A DNA stretch of 64,000 nt from Afipia sp. Root123D2 (GTDB lineage Bacteria > Pseudomonadota > Alphaproteobacteria > Rhizobiales > Xanthobacteraceae), in the NCBI RefSeq assembly GCF_001425835.1, contig NZ_LMDP01000001.1, positions 1,179,476-1,243,475 on the forward strand. Direction: 5' to 3'. Position 1 is the stretch's first letter. The number at the start of each line of letters is the position of its first letter. The translations under genes were made by a program, and so were the position numbers. This document shows positions 1 to 8,343 of this stretch, one piece after another. A model generated the notes under the pieces. That model was given only the letters and a program-made list of their open reading frames with translations. It was not told the DNA's origin and searched no databases.

Positions 1-1
1 C

Positions 2-67
2 GCCATCAATGAGGAGATCGCCCAGACGTTGGCCAGCGATCTCGATCGCTTTCTTAGTCAGTCGTGA
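2..67 (+). CDS. C-terminal fragment of an unknown protein
   Basis: An open frame enters from the left edge and gives 21 residues ending in DLDRFLSQS before a TGA stop. The next gene, a PilZ protein, begins about 25 bases later on the same strand, so the two may be co-transcribed. The fragment is too short to assign to a family. It is called only because the frame is open from the window edge and has alphaproteobacterial-looking codon use. Confidence 0.45.
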   Translation, partial: AINEEIAQTLASDLDRFLSQS

Positions 68-91
68 CCGGGTGTGAGTGGCATATCGCCC

Positions 92-340
92 ATGGCCCAG
101 AAACGCAGATTTGAGCGAATCAAGCCGTCCGGCACTCTGTCCAGATCCGGAAAGATCATTGTCGATATCAAATCGCCGGTGGTGAATTGCACCATTGTCG
201 ATTATTCCGCCGGCGGCGCCTGCCTTGAGGTTTTGCCGCGCGTGCCTCTGCCGAACCGGTTCGAGTTGCTGTATGCCGGCACGCGAAAGAAATGCCGTGT
301 CGTCTGGACCAACGGCCCGCGTCTCGGCGTGTCTTTTTAG
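92..340 (+). CDS. PilZ domain protein (putative c-di-GMP sensor)
   Basis: A stand-alone PilZ domain of 82 residues. PilZ domains bind cyclic di-GMP through an arginine motif near the N-terminus and a D/NxSxxG motif. Here both are visible: RRFERIK at residues 5-11 and DYSAGG at residues 37-42, followed by the expected beta-barrel with a VVWTNGPRLGVSF ending. An in-frame GTG 18 bases upstream is an alternative start, but the ATG sits directly before the basic motif. A diguanylate cyclase lies elsewhere in the window and an exopolysaccharide locus lies close by, so a link of c-di-GMP to surface polysaccharide is plausible. The output partner cannot be told from sequence. Confidence 0.85.
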   Translation: MAQKRRFERIKPSGTLSRSGKIIVDIKSPVVNCTIVDYSAGGACLEVLPRVPLPNRFELLYAGTRKKCRVVWTNGPRLGVSF

Positions 341-374
341 TTTTGCCGCCAACCGAACGCCAATGATCACGTCA

Positions 375-401
375 CCGCCGGCTGGGCATTCCAGCCGGCG
401 G
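375..401. terminator. Hairpin between convergent genes
   Basis: A perfect 11-bp GC-rich stem (CCGCCGGCTGG / CCAGCCGGCGG) with a GCATT loop lies between the PilZ gene and the convergent DUF1236 gene. There is no clear T-tract on either side, so efficient intrinsic termination is uncertain. Its position between two converging stops is what suggests a terminator. Confidence 0.5.
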
Positions 402-439
402 CTGCCGTTGTGCAGTTAGTCAGGCGGTGAGGGAGATCG

Positions 440-1156
440 TTACGCCGGAATGACGGCGACGATTTCGAGTGTCCGCGGATTCACGATCACGATCTCATCG
501 CGAACGAGGAAGAACTCGTAGCCGCGCCAGTCGGGATAGACTTCGACAATCTCGACCGGCACCGGATGGAAGGACACCGTGCGCGGCACGCGCGTTCCGA
601 CCGAGATCGAGAAGTTGACGTTTGTCACCGGCTTCACATTTTGCTTATGAATGACGGTCGTGATTTTGGTGCGCTGCTCGGTGGTGAGTTTGGCACCCGC
701 GCCAGCTTGGCCTGTCGTGGTGCCGGCCTTCTTGTCGCCGCCCGTGGTTTCGGTGGCATTTCTGTCGGCCTTGCCAGCGCCGTTCTTCGAATCCGCCTTC
801 ATATCGCTCTTGGATTTGCGATCATTGGTGGTTTCGGACGCAGCCTTGTTGCCGGACTTGCTGTCCGACTCAGTGCTCTTCGACTTCATGTCTTTCTCGT
901 GCTGGGCTGAATCGTTTGCCCGCGGCATTTTCTGCTCCGCCTGTCCGGCCTTCATACCAGTGCCGGGCGTTTTCTCGGCGCCTTCACCGCGTTTCATCGG
1001 TGCCGATTTCTCGGCCGCTCCGCTCGACGGTGAGCCGGAAGAAGGCGCGGTTGCGGCGGGTGCATCACCGCCCTTGTTCATGCCCTGCGCGAACGCAACA
1101 TTGCCGCCAGCGATGAGTGCGGCGGTAGCGACGGAAATCAGAAGTGTCTTTCTCAT
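440..1156 (-). CDS. Secreted DUF1236 domain protein
   Basis: A protein of 238 residues. A signal peptide of about 23 residues (MRKTLLISVATAALIAG, cleavage after AFA) is followed by a long low-complexity region rich in Lys, Ser, Thr, Asp, Ala and Gly (roughly residues 25-150). A compact C-terminal domain with VPVEIVEVYPDWRGYEFF and EIVIVNPRTLEIVAVIP matches DUF1236, a family of unknown function common in Bradyrhizobium and relatives. The frame stays open 43 codons upstream, but the chosen ATG has an AGGAGG sequence just before it and opens the signal peptide. It is probably periplasmic, with the disordered segment acting as a linker. No function is known. Confidence 0.85.
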   Translation of the reverse strand: MRKTLLISVATAALIAGGNVAFAQGMNKGGDAPAATAPSSGSPSSGAAEKSAPMKRGEGAEKTPGTGMKAGQAEQKMPRANDSAQHEKDMKSKSTESDSKSGNKAASETTNDRKSKSDMKADSKNGAGKADRNATETTGGDKKAGTTTGQAGAGAKLTTEQRTKITTVIHKQNVKPVTNVNFSISVGTRVPRTVSFHPVPVEIVEVYPDWRGYEFFLVRDEIVIVNPRTLEIVAVIPA

Positions 1157-1309
1157 GGTGTCCTCCTCGTGACTGCCCAACTCACAACGAGGAAGGTTGC
1201 TTACCGTTCCGGACAGCGGAAGTTTATTGCGTGAACACGGGTTCATCCATGAGGCGCGATCGTGTTGGTTCCGGGACAGGAACACATGAGGCTAAAGTGA
1301 TCTGGTAGC

Positions 1310-2569
1310 TCAGGTAGTAGGCTGCGAAGCATTGCGCATGACTGCGGTGGCGTCATGTGCCGCCGCGAACAATCCCCACATCGCGCCCAGCATCAGCCAG
1401 AAATGGCGCCAGTGATCGACGTCGATGATGAAAGCTTCGCCGACGGTGCCGAGAAACGCGGCGAACACCGCGAGATACGCGCGCTGCCATGGCACACGCA
1501 GGAAGATCAGCTTGAATCCCATGATGACGGTGATGAACACCAGCGCAGGGTAGGTGATCCCGGCGATCCAGCCGCCGGACATGAAAGCGTTGAGGAACGA
1601 GTTGTGCGTGTCCTCGGGAAAAAACCGGGTGAATTGCAACGGCCCGATGCCGAGCGGCAGGTCGAGGGCCATCTGGAAACCGAGGACGTGTCGTCCGAAA
1701 CGTCCGAAGCGGCCTTCGTCGTAACTTTGATTGAAGCTTGCGCGTTCCTTGAAGAGATTGTCGATCGAATCGAACGACAGCAGAATGGCAAGCAGGACAA
1801 TCGCGGCGGCGACAGCGGCGATGGTGGTCAGCACGATCCGGCGGCGCTGCTTTGTCGATGGGCTGGTCAGATACATCAGGCACAGCATGAATGCCGATGT
1901 TAATACAAGCTGCCCCCATGCAGCGCGCGAGAACGCCAGCAGGATCGCGAGCGTGATGATCCCAAGCGCCAGCGCGCCACGGAGCGATTTTCCGAGTGGC
2001 TGCGTGACGACATTCTGCAACGAGAACAGCGCCGGCAGGATGAGGAACGCCGAGAGCACGTTGGGATCCTTGAATGTGCCGCGGGCCCGGCCGTAAAGGG
2101 TCAGGAGATCGTATCCGCCTGGTACGAGATGAAAGTATCCGGCGATGCCGGCGGCGGAGGCGATGACGCCGCCCACGATCAACCCGCGGCGGAGCAGGTC
2201 GAGACGTGCTTCGGTGTCCTCCGACAGCACCATGGCAAAGAAGATCACCGTCGTCGCCATATACCAGGATGTCACCACCCAGTTGATGATCTCGGATTTG
2301 TTCATCAGGTAGGCGGAGGAGATCGTGTAGCCGATATTCAGCGTCAACAGCATTGCGATCAGCGGCAGAAACACCGGCCGCAGGCGCAGGCCGGTCACGT
2401 AGAACAAGACGATGCCGATCAGCGTGACCCACTCATACGGGCTCGGTTCGATGAACACGATGGCGCCGCCGCAACCCGCGGCCCACATCAGCGCGCGCTG
2501 CACCGCCGCGGTCCTCGGCGGAATCGCTGCGGTTGACAGGGGCGGAGAGGCGGTGAGCGTGATGGCCAT
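1310..2569 (-). CDS. O-antigen ligase/Wzy-like polysaccharide polymerase
   Basis: A polytopic inner-membrane protein of 419 residues with about ten to eleven hydrophobic helices, in the O-antigen ligase/Wzy superfamily. A large periplasmic loop near residues 270-325 carries FPEDTHNSFLN, matching the conserved His-containing loop of the family (DTHNSFL). In an exopolysaccharide locus such a protein would polymerise lipid-linked repeat units in the periplasm. It follows the sugar transferase gene by only 21 bases on the same strand and is the last gene of the four-gene minus-strand group. Polymerase and ligase functions cannot be separated from sequence alone; the export neighbours favour polymerase. 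Confidence 0.8.
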   Translation of the reverse strand: MAITLTASPPLSTAAIPPRTAAVQRALMWAAGCGGAIVFIEPSPYEWVTLIGIVLFYVTGLRLRPVFLPLIAMLLTLNIGYTISSAYLMNKSEIINWVVTSWYMATTVIFFAMVLSEDTEARLDLLRRGLIVGGVIASAAGIAGYFHLVPGGYDLLTLYGRARGTFKDPNVLSAFLILPALFSLQNVVTQPLGKSLRGALALGIITLAILLAFSRAAWGQLVLTSAFMLCLMYLTSPSTKQRRRIVLTTIAAVAAAIVLLAILLSFDSIDNLFKERASFNQSYDEGRFGRFGRHVLGFQMALDLPLGIGPLQFTRFFPEDTHNSFLNAFMSGGWIAGITYPALVFITVIMGFKLIFLRVPWQRAYLAVFAAFLGTVGEAFIIDVDHWRHFWLMLGAMWGLFAAAHDATAVMRNASQPTT

Positions 2570-2590
2570 GGCTCCTCGCGCGAGCGCGCG

Positions 2591-4192
2591 CTAGTAGGCG
2601 TTCTCACCCTTGATGAGCGCCAGCGGCGTTTTGAACAGGATGTAGAGGTCGAACAGCACCGACCAGTTCTCGATGTAATAGAGATCGAACTCGACGCGCT
2701 TCTGGATCTTTTCCTCGTTGTCGATCTCGCCGCGCCAGCCGTTGATCTGGGCCCAGCCGGTGATGCCCGGCTTGACGCGATGGCGGGCGAAATAGCCATC
2801 CACAGTCTCGTCGAACAGGCGGGCCTGTAATTTTCCCTGCACGGCATGCGGACGCGGGCCGACGATCGACAGGTTGCCTTTGAACACGACGTTGAAGAGT
2901 TGCGGCAATTCGTCCAGGCTGGTCTTGCGGATGAAGCGCCCGACGCGGGTGACGCGCGGGTCGTTCCGGGTCACGACCTTGCTGGCCAGCGGATCGGCCT
3001 GATGATGGTAAAGCGAGCGGAACTTGAACACGTCGATGCGTTCGTTGTTGAAGCCGAACCGCTTCTGGCGGAACAGCACGGGCCCCGGACTGTCGAGCTT
3101 GATCGCCAGCGCGACCGCCGCCATCACCGGTGACAGCAGGATGAGCAGAATGCCGCCGACAACGCGGTCGAACAGCCATTTCATCACCAGATCCCAGTCG
3201 GTGATCGGCTGCTCGAAGACATCCAGTGTTGGGACTTTGCCGATGTAGGAATAGGAGCGCGGGCGGAATCGCAGCTTGTTGGTGTGCGCCGACAGGCGGA
3301 TGTCGACCGGCAGCACCCACAGCTTTTTCAGCATGCCGAGGATGCGGCCTTCGGCCGAGATCGGCAGTGCGAACAGCACGAGATCGATACGGGTGCGGCG
3401 GGCGAATTCGACGATGTCGTCGATCTTGCCGAGTTTCGGCTTTCCGGCGCAGGTGTCGAGCGCACGCGCGTCGTTGCGGTCGTCGAACACACCGAGGATG
3501 CGAAGGTCCGAATCGTCCTGCGCATCGAGCGCCTTGATCAGCTTTTCGCCATTGTCATCCGATCCAACGATGACGGTGCGGCGATCGAGCCTGCCTTCGC
3601 GCGCCCAGCGCCGGACCAGCGCGCGCAACACAAGCCGGTCGACAAACAGCGCAGCGAGGCCGGTGAAGAAGAACGCCGAGAGCCAGACGCGCGAGACCGT
3701 GCCGCCTGCCTTGGCGAAGAACGAGGCCCCGATGAACAGCAGGAACACGAACGCCCATGACGATGCCATCCGGGTCATCTGGCGAAGCTGGCCGCGGAAA
3801 ACCTGGATGTCGTAAATCTCTGCGGCCTGGAAACTAATGACCGCGACCAGCGCGATCGCGGAAATCGCCCAGAGATAACCCCATTTGAACCCGTCGAGCG
3901 GGGCGACGTAGGCGAGGTTCAACGCGATCCCGACCACGAAGATCAGCGCAAAATCGGAGACCCGGACCACGCCGTTAATGACGACCGGCGAATAGGCGGT
4001 TCGCACTTTCTCGTTCGTGATGGCAAGCGCCGCAGGTGTCAGGCGTCGCCGCCGCTCGATCCGCGGCGCGGACGCCGTGGCGGAGGCGGAGTCCATCATC
4101 GAGCGCAGGTCGAGTGGTTCCACGTCAGATATCCGTTGTCTTGCCGCCATGTGACAATGCGCCACCGAGGCGGAAGTCCCTCGTGACGGCAT
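2591..4192 (-). CDS. Undecaprenyl-phosphate sugar phosphotransferase (WcaJ/ExoY type)
   Basis: A 533-residue polyprenyl-phosphate hexose-1-phosphate transferase that would load the first sugar onto undecaprenyl phosphate in the inner membrane. The N-terminal half has four to five hydrophobic segments (about residues 55-190) and a CoA-binding-3/Rossmann region (about 200-310, starting [12 protein letters not shown]). The C-terminal catalytic domain (about 345-533) shows [39 protein letters not shown] and [15 protein letters not shown], all standard for the bacterial sugar transferase family. Length fits the long WcaJ-type form. Alternative in-frame starts lie 14 and 31 codons downstream. It lies between a glycosyltransferase and a Wzy-like gene. 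The sugar transferred is not evident, though glucose is usual for this subgroup. Confidence 0.92.
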   Translation of the reverse strand: MPSRGTSASVAHCHMAARQRISDVEPLDLRSMMDSASATASAPRIERRRRLTPAALAITNEKVRTAYSPVVINGVVRVSDFALIFVVGIALNLAYVAPLDGFKWGYLWAISAIALVAVISFQAAEIYDIQVFRGQLRQMTRMASSWAFVFLLFIGASFFAKAGGTVSRVWLSAFFFTGLAALFVDRLVLRALVRRWAREGRLDRRTVIVGSDDNGEKLIKALDAQDDSDLRILGVFDDRNDARALDTCAGKPKLGKIDDIVEFARRTRIDLVLFALPISAEGRILGMLKKLWVLPVDIRLSAHTNKLRFRPRSYSYIGKVPTLDVFEQPITDWDLVMKWLFDRVVGGILLILLSPVMAAVALAIKLDSPGPVLFRQKRFGFNNERIDVFKFRSLYHHQADPLASKVVTRNDPRVTRVGRFIRKTSLDELPQLFNVVFKGNLSIVGPRPHAVQGKLQARLFDETVDGYFARHRVKPGITGWAQINGWRGEIDNEEKIQKRVEFDLYYIENWSVLFDLYILFKTPLALIKGENAY

Positions 4193-4236
4193 TAGCGAAC
4201 AAACCGGAAGATAGGGTTATCGCTGGTAAATTTCGG

Positions 4237-5367
4237 TTAATCTGTACCGAGCGTATCGCGGTAACCGGCGAGTACGCCATCGACCATCGCCTTCTGGGAA
4301 AAGTGCACGAAAATGCGCTCGCGCAAATCCTTCGCCCGGGCTCTGGCGGTTTCGAGGTCGGCAAGGGCCGCTTCGATGGCATCAGCCATCGCCCCGATGC
4401 TGTTGCCGGCAAACAGGGCGTCCTCATGGGGGCCGAAAATCTCGGGAATGCCGCCGATCCGGGCTGCCAGCATCGGAACGCCGGCGGCAGCAGCCTCGAT
4501 CACGACATAAGGCATCGAATCGCCGCGCGAGGGGACAATCAGCAGCCTGCCTTTTGAAAACCCGTAGCGGGGTTTGACATGACCGATGAAGCGCACGGCG
4601 TCGCCGAGCTTCAATTGCTGGACCTGGGCCTTCAGCGCGGCGGTTTCCTCGCCGTCGCCGGCCAGTGTCAGGGTCACGGGATTGCCGTCGGCACGCAGCC
4701 GAGCGACCGCCTCGATCAGGAGATCCGCCCCCTTGATGCGGCGAAACTCGCCGACATAAACCAGATCGGTCGCGTCGTCCGCCGGGATAACAGGGTCGAA
4801 TTCGGCTGCGGTTACGCCATTGAATACACAGTGCACCGGCCCCGTGGGCTTGCCGATTACCCGCTGGTAGGTGTCGCGCGCGAATGCGCTCTCGAACAGG
4901 AATAGATCGGTGCGATTCATCAGCGCTCGTTCCATCCGGCTGTAGACCGCGCCTTTAAGAGTGTCCGGCGGGTAGTGCAGGGAGCCGCCATGGGGCGTGT
5001 AAACGCGGATGATTTTTTTCGACTTGCCCTTGAGGCGGACGAATACGCCGGCCTTCGCGCCATGCCCGTGCAACACGTCGAGTTTGAGTTGGCGCGCCAG
5101 GCCGAGGAATTTCCGCGCGATGAGTGCGTCGCCGGGGTGCGGCTCGCGATGAATCGGAAGCCTGTACGTGCCCAGCTTCATGCGCGGCGCAATCGCTTTC
5201 AATGCAGCTTCGGCCCGTTCGCCCCCGGTCAGGCTGTCGGCGAGGATGCCGACTTCGTGGCCCCGATCGGCCTGTCCGTTAGCGACATCGATAATATGCC
5301 GGAAGATGCCGCCGACGGGCGCACGCACGGCGTGAAGGATGCGAAGAGGCTTGGTGGTCTCGGGCAT
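4237..5367 (-). CDS. Family 4 glycosyltransferase
   Basis: A 376-residue GT-B fold glycosyltransferase. The N-terminal domain begins with LRILHAVRAPVGGIFRHI, typical of the acceptor-binding half. The C-terminal donor domain shows GEFRRIKGADLLIEA, then PSRGDSMPYVVIEAAAAG, which corresponds to the Ex7E nucleotide-sugar motif with the first Glu replaced by Asp. It probably adds a sugar to the lipid-linked intermediate made by the neighbouring sugar transferase. It starts one base after the stop of the export lipoprotein gene, so translation is probably coupled. Donor and acceptor are unknown. Confidence 0.88.
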   Translation of the reverse strand: MPETTKPLRILHAVRAPVGGIFRHIIDVANGQADRGHEVGILADSLTGGERAEAALKAIAPRMKLGTYRLPIHREPHPGDALIARKFLGLARQLKLDVLHGHGAKAGVFVRLKGKSKKIIRVYTPHGGSLHYPPDTLKGAVYSRMERALMNRTDLFLFESAFARDTYQRVIGKPTGPVHCVFNGVTAAEFDPVIPADDATDLVYVGEFRRIKGADLLIEAVARLRADGNPVTLTLAGDGEETAALKAQVQQLKLGDAVRFIGHVKPRYGFSKGRLLIVPSRGDSMPYVVIEAAAAGVPMLAARIGGIPEIFGPHEDALFAGNSIGAMADAIEAALADLETARARAKDLRERIFVHFSQKAMVDGVLAGYRDTLGTD

Positions 5368-5368
5368 G

Positions 5369-5998
5369 TCAGAACCAGCGCTCGCCGATGACGATGGTAT
5401 CGCCGGGACGCAGCAGGGTGCCGAGCGAAACGGTGGCGTGCGCGGTGGCAGCCTCGCCGGGGCGGGTGAGTTCGACGTCGCTGCGTTGGGCGCGCGGTGT
5501 GAAACCGCCGGCGATGGCGACGGCGCTCTCTACTGTCATGTTGGGCACGTAGGGATACTGCCCGGGAGCCGCGACCTCGCCAAGGATAAAGAACGGCCGG
5601 TAAGTCTCGACCTCGACCGCGACATACGGTTCGCGGAGGTAGCCGCGCCTGAGGCGTGCGGCAATCGAAGCGCTGAGTTCGGCTGTGGTCAGCCCGCGCG
5701 CCGGGACGCCGCCGATCAGCGGCATCGTGATCGAGCCGCCGGCGCCGACGGCGTAGGTATTGGTGAGGCCTTCCTGGCCGAAAACGACGATCCGCAGCTT
5801 GTCGCCGGCGTCGAGTTGATAGGGCTCATCGCCCGGCGCATAGGGGGCGCGGGTCGCGGCAACGTTCGGCTTCTGGCGGTAAGCGAGAGCGTCGAGGGTA
5901 TTCGACGGGGCGGATGCGACAGGCGCAGCGGTGCGCATACACCCCGAAACGGCGAGCGCGGCAAACAGGCTAGCGATGAGCGCGCAACGACGCCGCAT
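5369..5998 (-). CDS. Polysaccharide export outer-membrane lipoprotein (Wza/ExoF type)
   Basis: A 209-residue polysaccharide biosynthesis/export protein. A lipoprotein signal ends in LAVSGC, and the PES domain follows (YQLDAGDKLRIVVFGQEGL, then ITMPLIGGVPARGLT), with SLBB-like repeats after it (YRPFFILGEVAAPGQYPY). Proteins of this family form the outer-membrane channel for exopolysaccharide together with a Wzz/Wzc-type co-polymerase, which is encoded divergently next door. An in-frame ATG 14 codons upstream would add a second hydrophobic stretch; the chosen start gives a normal lipoprotein signal. It is short compared with Wza of E. coli but normal for rhizobial members. Confidence 0.88.
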   Translation of the reverse strand: MRRRCALIASLFAALAVSGCMRTAAPVASAPSNTLDALAYRQKPNVAATRAPYAPGDEPYQLDAGDKLRIVVFGQEGLTNTYAVGAGGSITMPLIGGVPARGLTTAELSASIAARLRRGYLREPYVAVEVETYRPFFILGEVAAPGQYPYVPNMTVESAVAIAGGFTPRAQRSDVELTRPGEAATAHATVSLGTLLRPGDTIVIGERWF

Positions 5999-6175
5999 GA
6001 GCAATCCAACAAGGAAAATAGTGAGTCTGATTAAGGGCATTCATGGTTAACAAAGCATGACCAGCAGACCATTCGCGGTTGCGGCAAAGGGGCTTTTCAC
6101 CAGAATTAACCCGGCGGCAACCTTAATGGACTGTAATCGCCGGAGCTGTTCAGTGGTGTCCGGTGGGAGTAATCG

Positions 6176-8335
6176 ATGCGTTTGGCGTACTGGCGTGACC
6201 GGATCAACGGCGTGTTTGCCAGAGATGCGAGCCCGGTGGAGCCGGCCGCTCCTGCGGCTGTTGAAGCGCCCGCGCTTGCTGCGCCGCGCCAACTCGGCGA
6301 TATCGACCTGCAGCTGATCTGGCAGGCGCTCGTACGTCGGCGCAAATGGGTAATCGTGCCGACGGCGGTTGTCTTCGTGCTGTCGATCGTCGCGGTCAAC
6401 ATGATCACGCCGCGCTATAAGTCGGAAGCGCGCATCCTGATCGACGGCCGCGAAAACGTCTTCCTGCGGCCGAACGGCGAGCGCAGCGAGGAGCGCAGCA
6501 CGCCAGACGCCGAAGCCATCACCAGCCAGGTCCAGTTGCTGCTGTCGCGCGACCTTGCGCTCAATGTCATCAAGAAGAACAAGCTCGACCAGTTGCCCGA
6601 GTTCGATCCGGTCCTCAACGGTCCGTCGCCTTGGAAGAGCGTGCTGTCGCTGTTCGGCATCGGCCGCGATCCGTTCAGGATGACGCCTGAAGAGCGGGTG
6701 CTGGAGGCCTATAGCCAGCGCCTGACGGCCTATGCGGTCGACAAGTCCCGCGTCATGGTCATCGAATTCCAGTCGCGCGATCCAAAACTTGCCGCGCAGG
6801 TCGCCAATTCGATCGCCGATGAGTATCTCGTTTTCCAGCGTAATGCGCGTCAGGATCAGGCGAAATCGGCCGGGCAGTGGCTGTCCGGGGAAATCGACAG
6901 CCTGCGCAAGAAGGTCGCGGACGCGGAAGCGCGCGCCGAAGCCTTCCGGTCCAAATCCAGCCTGTTCGTCGGCACCAACAACACCTCGTTGTCCAACCAG
7001 CAGCTGGGTGAACTCAACACTCAACTCAACAATGCGCGCGTCCAGATGGCCGATGCCGAATCCCGCGCCCGGGCGATCAGCGCCATGCTGAAAACCGGCA
7101 GGCCGGTCGAAGCTTCCGAGGTGCTGAATTCCGAACTGGTGCGGCGGCTCGCCGAGCAGCGCGTAACGCTGCGGGCGCAACTCGCCGAGCAGTCCGCGAC
7201 GCTGTTGAGCGAACATCCGCGCATCAAGGAGTTGCGGGCGCAGATCGCCGATCTCGATCGTCAATTGCGCGAAGAGGCGAGCAAGATTTCGCGATCACTG
7301 GAAAACGACGCCAAGGTCGCGAGCGCCCGTGTTGACGGCTTGAACGCGAGCCTCGATCAGCTCAAGCGCCATGCGACCTCGACCAACAGCCAGGACATTC
7401 AGCTGCGCGCAATGGAGCGCGAGGCCAAGGCTCAACGGGATCTGCTTGAATCCTATCTCGCGAAATATCGCGAGGCGACCGCGCGCGAGAATATCGACGC
7501 CGCACCGTCCGAGGGCCGGATCATTTCGCGCGCCTTCGTCTCGAATACGCCGGCCTATCCGAAGAAGCTGCCGATCGTGCTGATCGCGACGCTGATAACG
7601 CTGCTGCTGACCTCAGGCTACATCGCAACCGCTGAACTGCTGCGCATGACAGCGCCCCGGTTGTCGTTGCCGCGCGATACGCAACTCGCACCATTGGCTG
7701 AAATCCGCGATACCCATCCACAGATGACGTCTCCGGTGACCGAGATCGGCGGACTGGCCGAGGTTCTGCTGGCGGCCGGAGAGAGTGCGCGCAAGATTAC
7801 CGTGATCGGCGCCCATGCCGGCGAGGATGTCACCTTAACGGCGTTGACGCTGGCGCGGCAATTGTCGCGCAGTGCCAAGGTGGTCATGGTCGATCTCACC
7901 ATGACGTCGCCGATGCTGGCAGCGGTGTCGAACGATCCGGCAGCGCCGGGTCTAAGCGATTTGATGCAGGCCAGTGCCTCCTTCAGCCAGATCATCACCA
8001 AGGACCGGCTGTCAGGTCTTCATCTCGTTGGCGCGGGCCGTCATCCGGATCGCGCCTTGTTGCAATTTCCACGGCTCGGGCTTGCGATCGACGCGCTGAT
8101 GCGCGCCTACGATCACGTTGTGCTCGATACCGGAACCGCCGCCGATCTGCCGACGACGCTTATCACCGGGAATGCTCATGCGGTGATTGTTCCGGACCCC
8201 GCCATCACGCCGGCGGCGCGCATCAAGATGCGCGAACAACTGATGGATTCCGGTTTCGAGGATGCGACGATCCTGAGCGCGGCCGCACCGGCCGAAGACA
8301 TTGGTCCAGCGGGCGAGCGGATTGCCGCCGCCTGA
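6176..8335 (+). CDS. GumC/Wzc-like polysaccharide co-polymerase with degenerate ATPase domain
   Basis: A 719-residue chain-length regulator and export protein. A cytoplasmic N-terminus is followed by a first transmembrane helix (about 56-78), a Wzz domain (about 40-140), a long periplasmic coiled coil (about 225-420) and a second transmembrane helix (about 464-485). The C-terminal domain aligns with bacterial tyrosine autokinases, with a beta-strand and acidic KVVMVDLTM segment near 568. At the Walker A position it reads VIGAHAGEDVT (543-553) and lacks the GK[ST]. No tyrosine-rich tail is present. It is therefore probably a structural co-polymerase without kinase activity. GGGAG lies before the start. 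It is divergent from the export lipoprotein across a 177-base gap. Confidence 0.9.
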   Translation: MRLAYWRDRINGVFARDASPVEPAAPAAVEAPALAAPRQLGDIDLQLIWQALVRRRKWVIVPTAVVFVLSIVAVNMITPRYKSEARILIDGRENVFLRPNGERSEERSTPDAEAITSQVQLLLSRDLALNVIKKNKLDQLPEFDPVLNGPSPWKSVLSLFGIGRDPFRMTPEERVLEAYSQRLTAYAVDKSRVMVIEFQSRDPKLAAQVANSIADEYLVFQRNARQDQAKSAGQWLSGEIDSLRKKVADAEARAEAFRSKSSLFVGTNNTSLSNQQLGELNTQLNNARVQMADAESRARAISAMLKTGRPVEASEVLNSELVRRLAEQRVTLRAQLAEQSATLLSEHPRIKELRAQIADLDRQLREEASKISRSLENDAKVASARVDGLNASLDQLKRHATSTNSQDIQLRAMEREAKAQRDLLESYLAKYREATARENIDAAPSEGRIISRAFVSNTPAYPKKLPIVLIATLITLLLTSGYIATAELLRMTAPRLSLPRDTQLAPLAEIRDTHPQMTSPVTEIGGLAEVLLAAGESARKITVIGAHAGEDVTLTALTLARQLSRSAKVVMVDLTMTSPMLAAVSNDPAAPGLSDLMQASASFSQIITKDRLSGLHLVGAGRHPDRALLQFPRLGLAIDALMRAYDHVVLDTGTAADLPTTLITGNAHAVIVPDPAITPAARIKMREQLMDSGFEDATILSAAAPAEDIGPAGERIAAA

Positions 8336-8343
8336 ACCGTCCG

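Noticed and set aside
6047-7264. 405-codon minus-strand frame opposite the GumC-like gene
   Set aside because: Arg/Asp/Gln-rich shadow without motifs; it would also run through the divergent promoter region.
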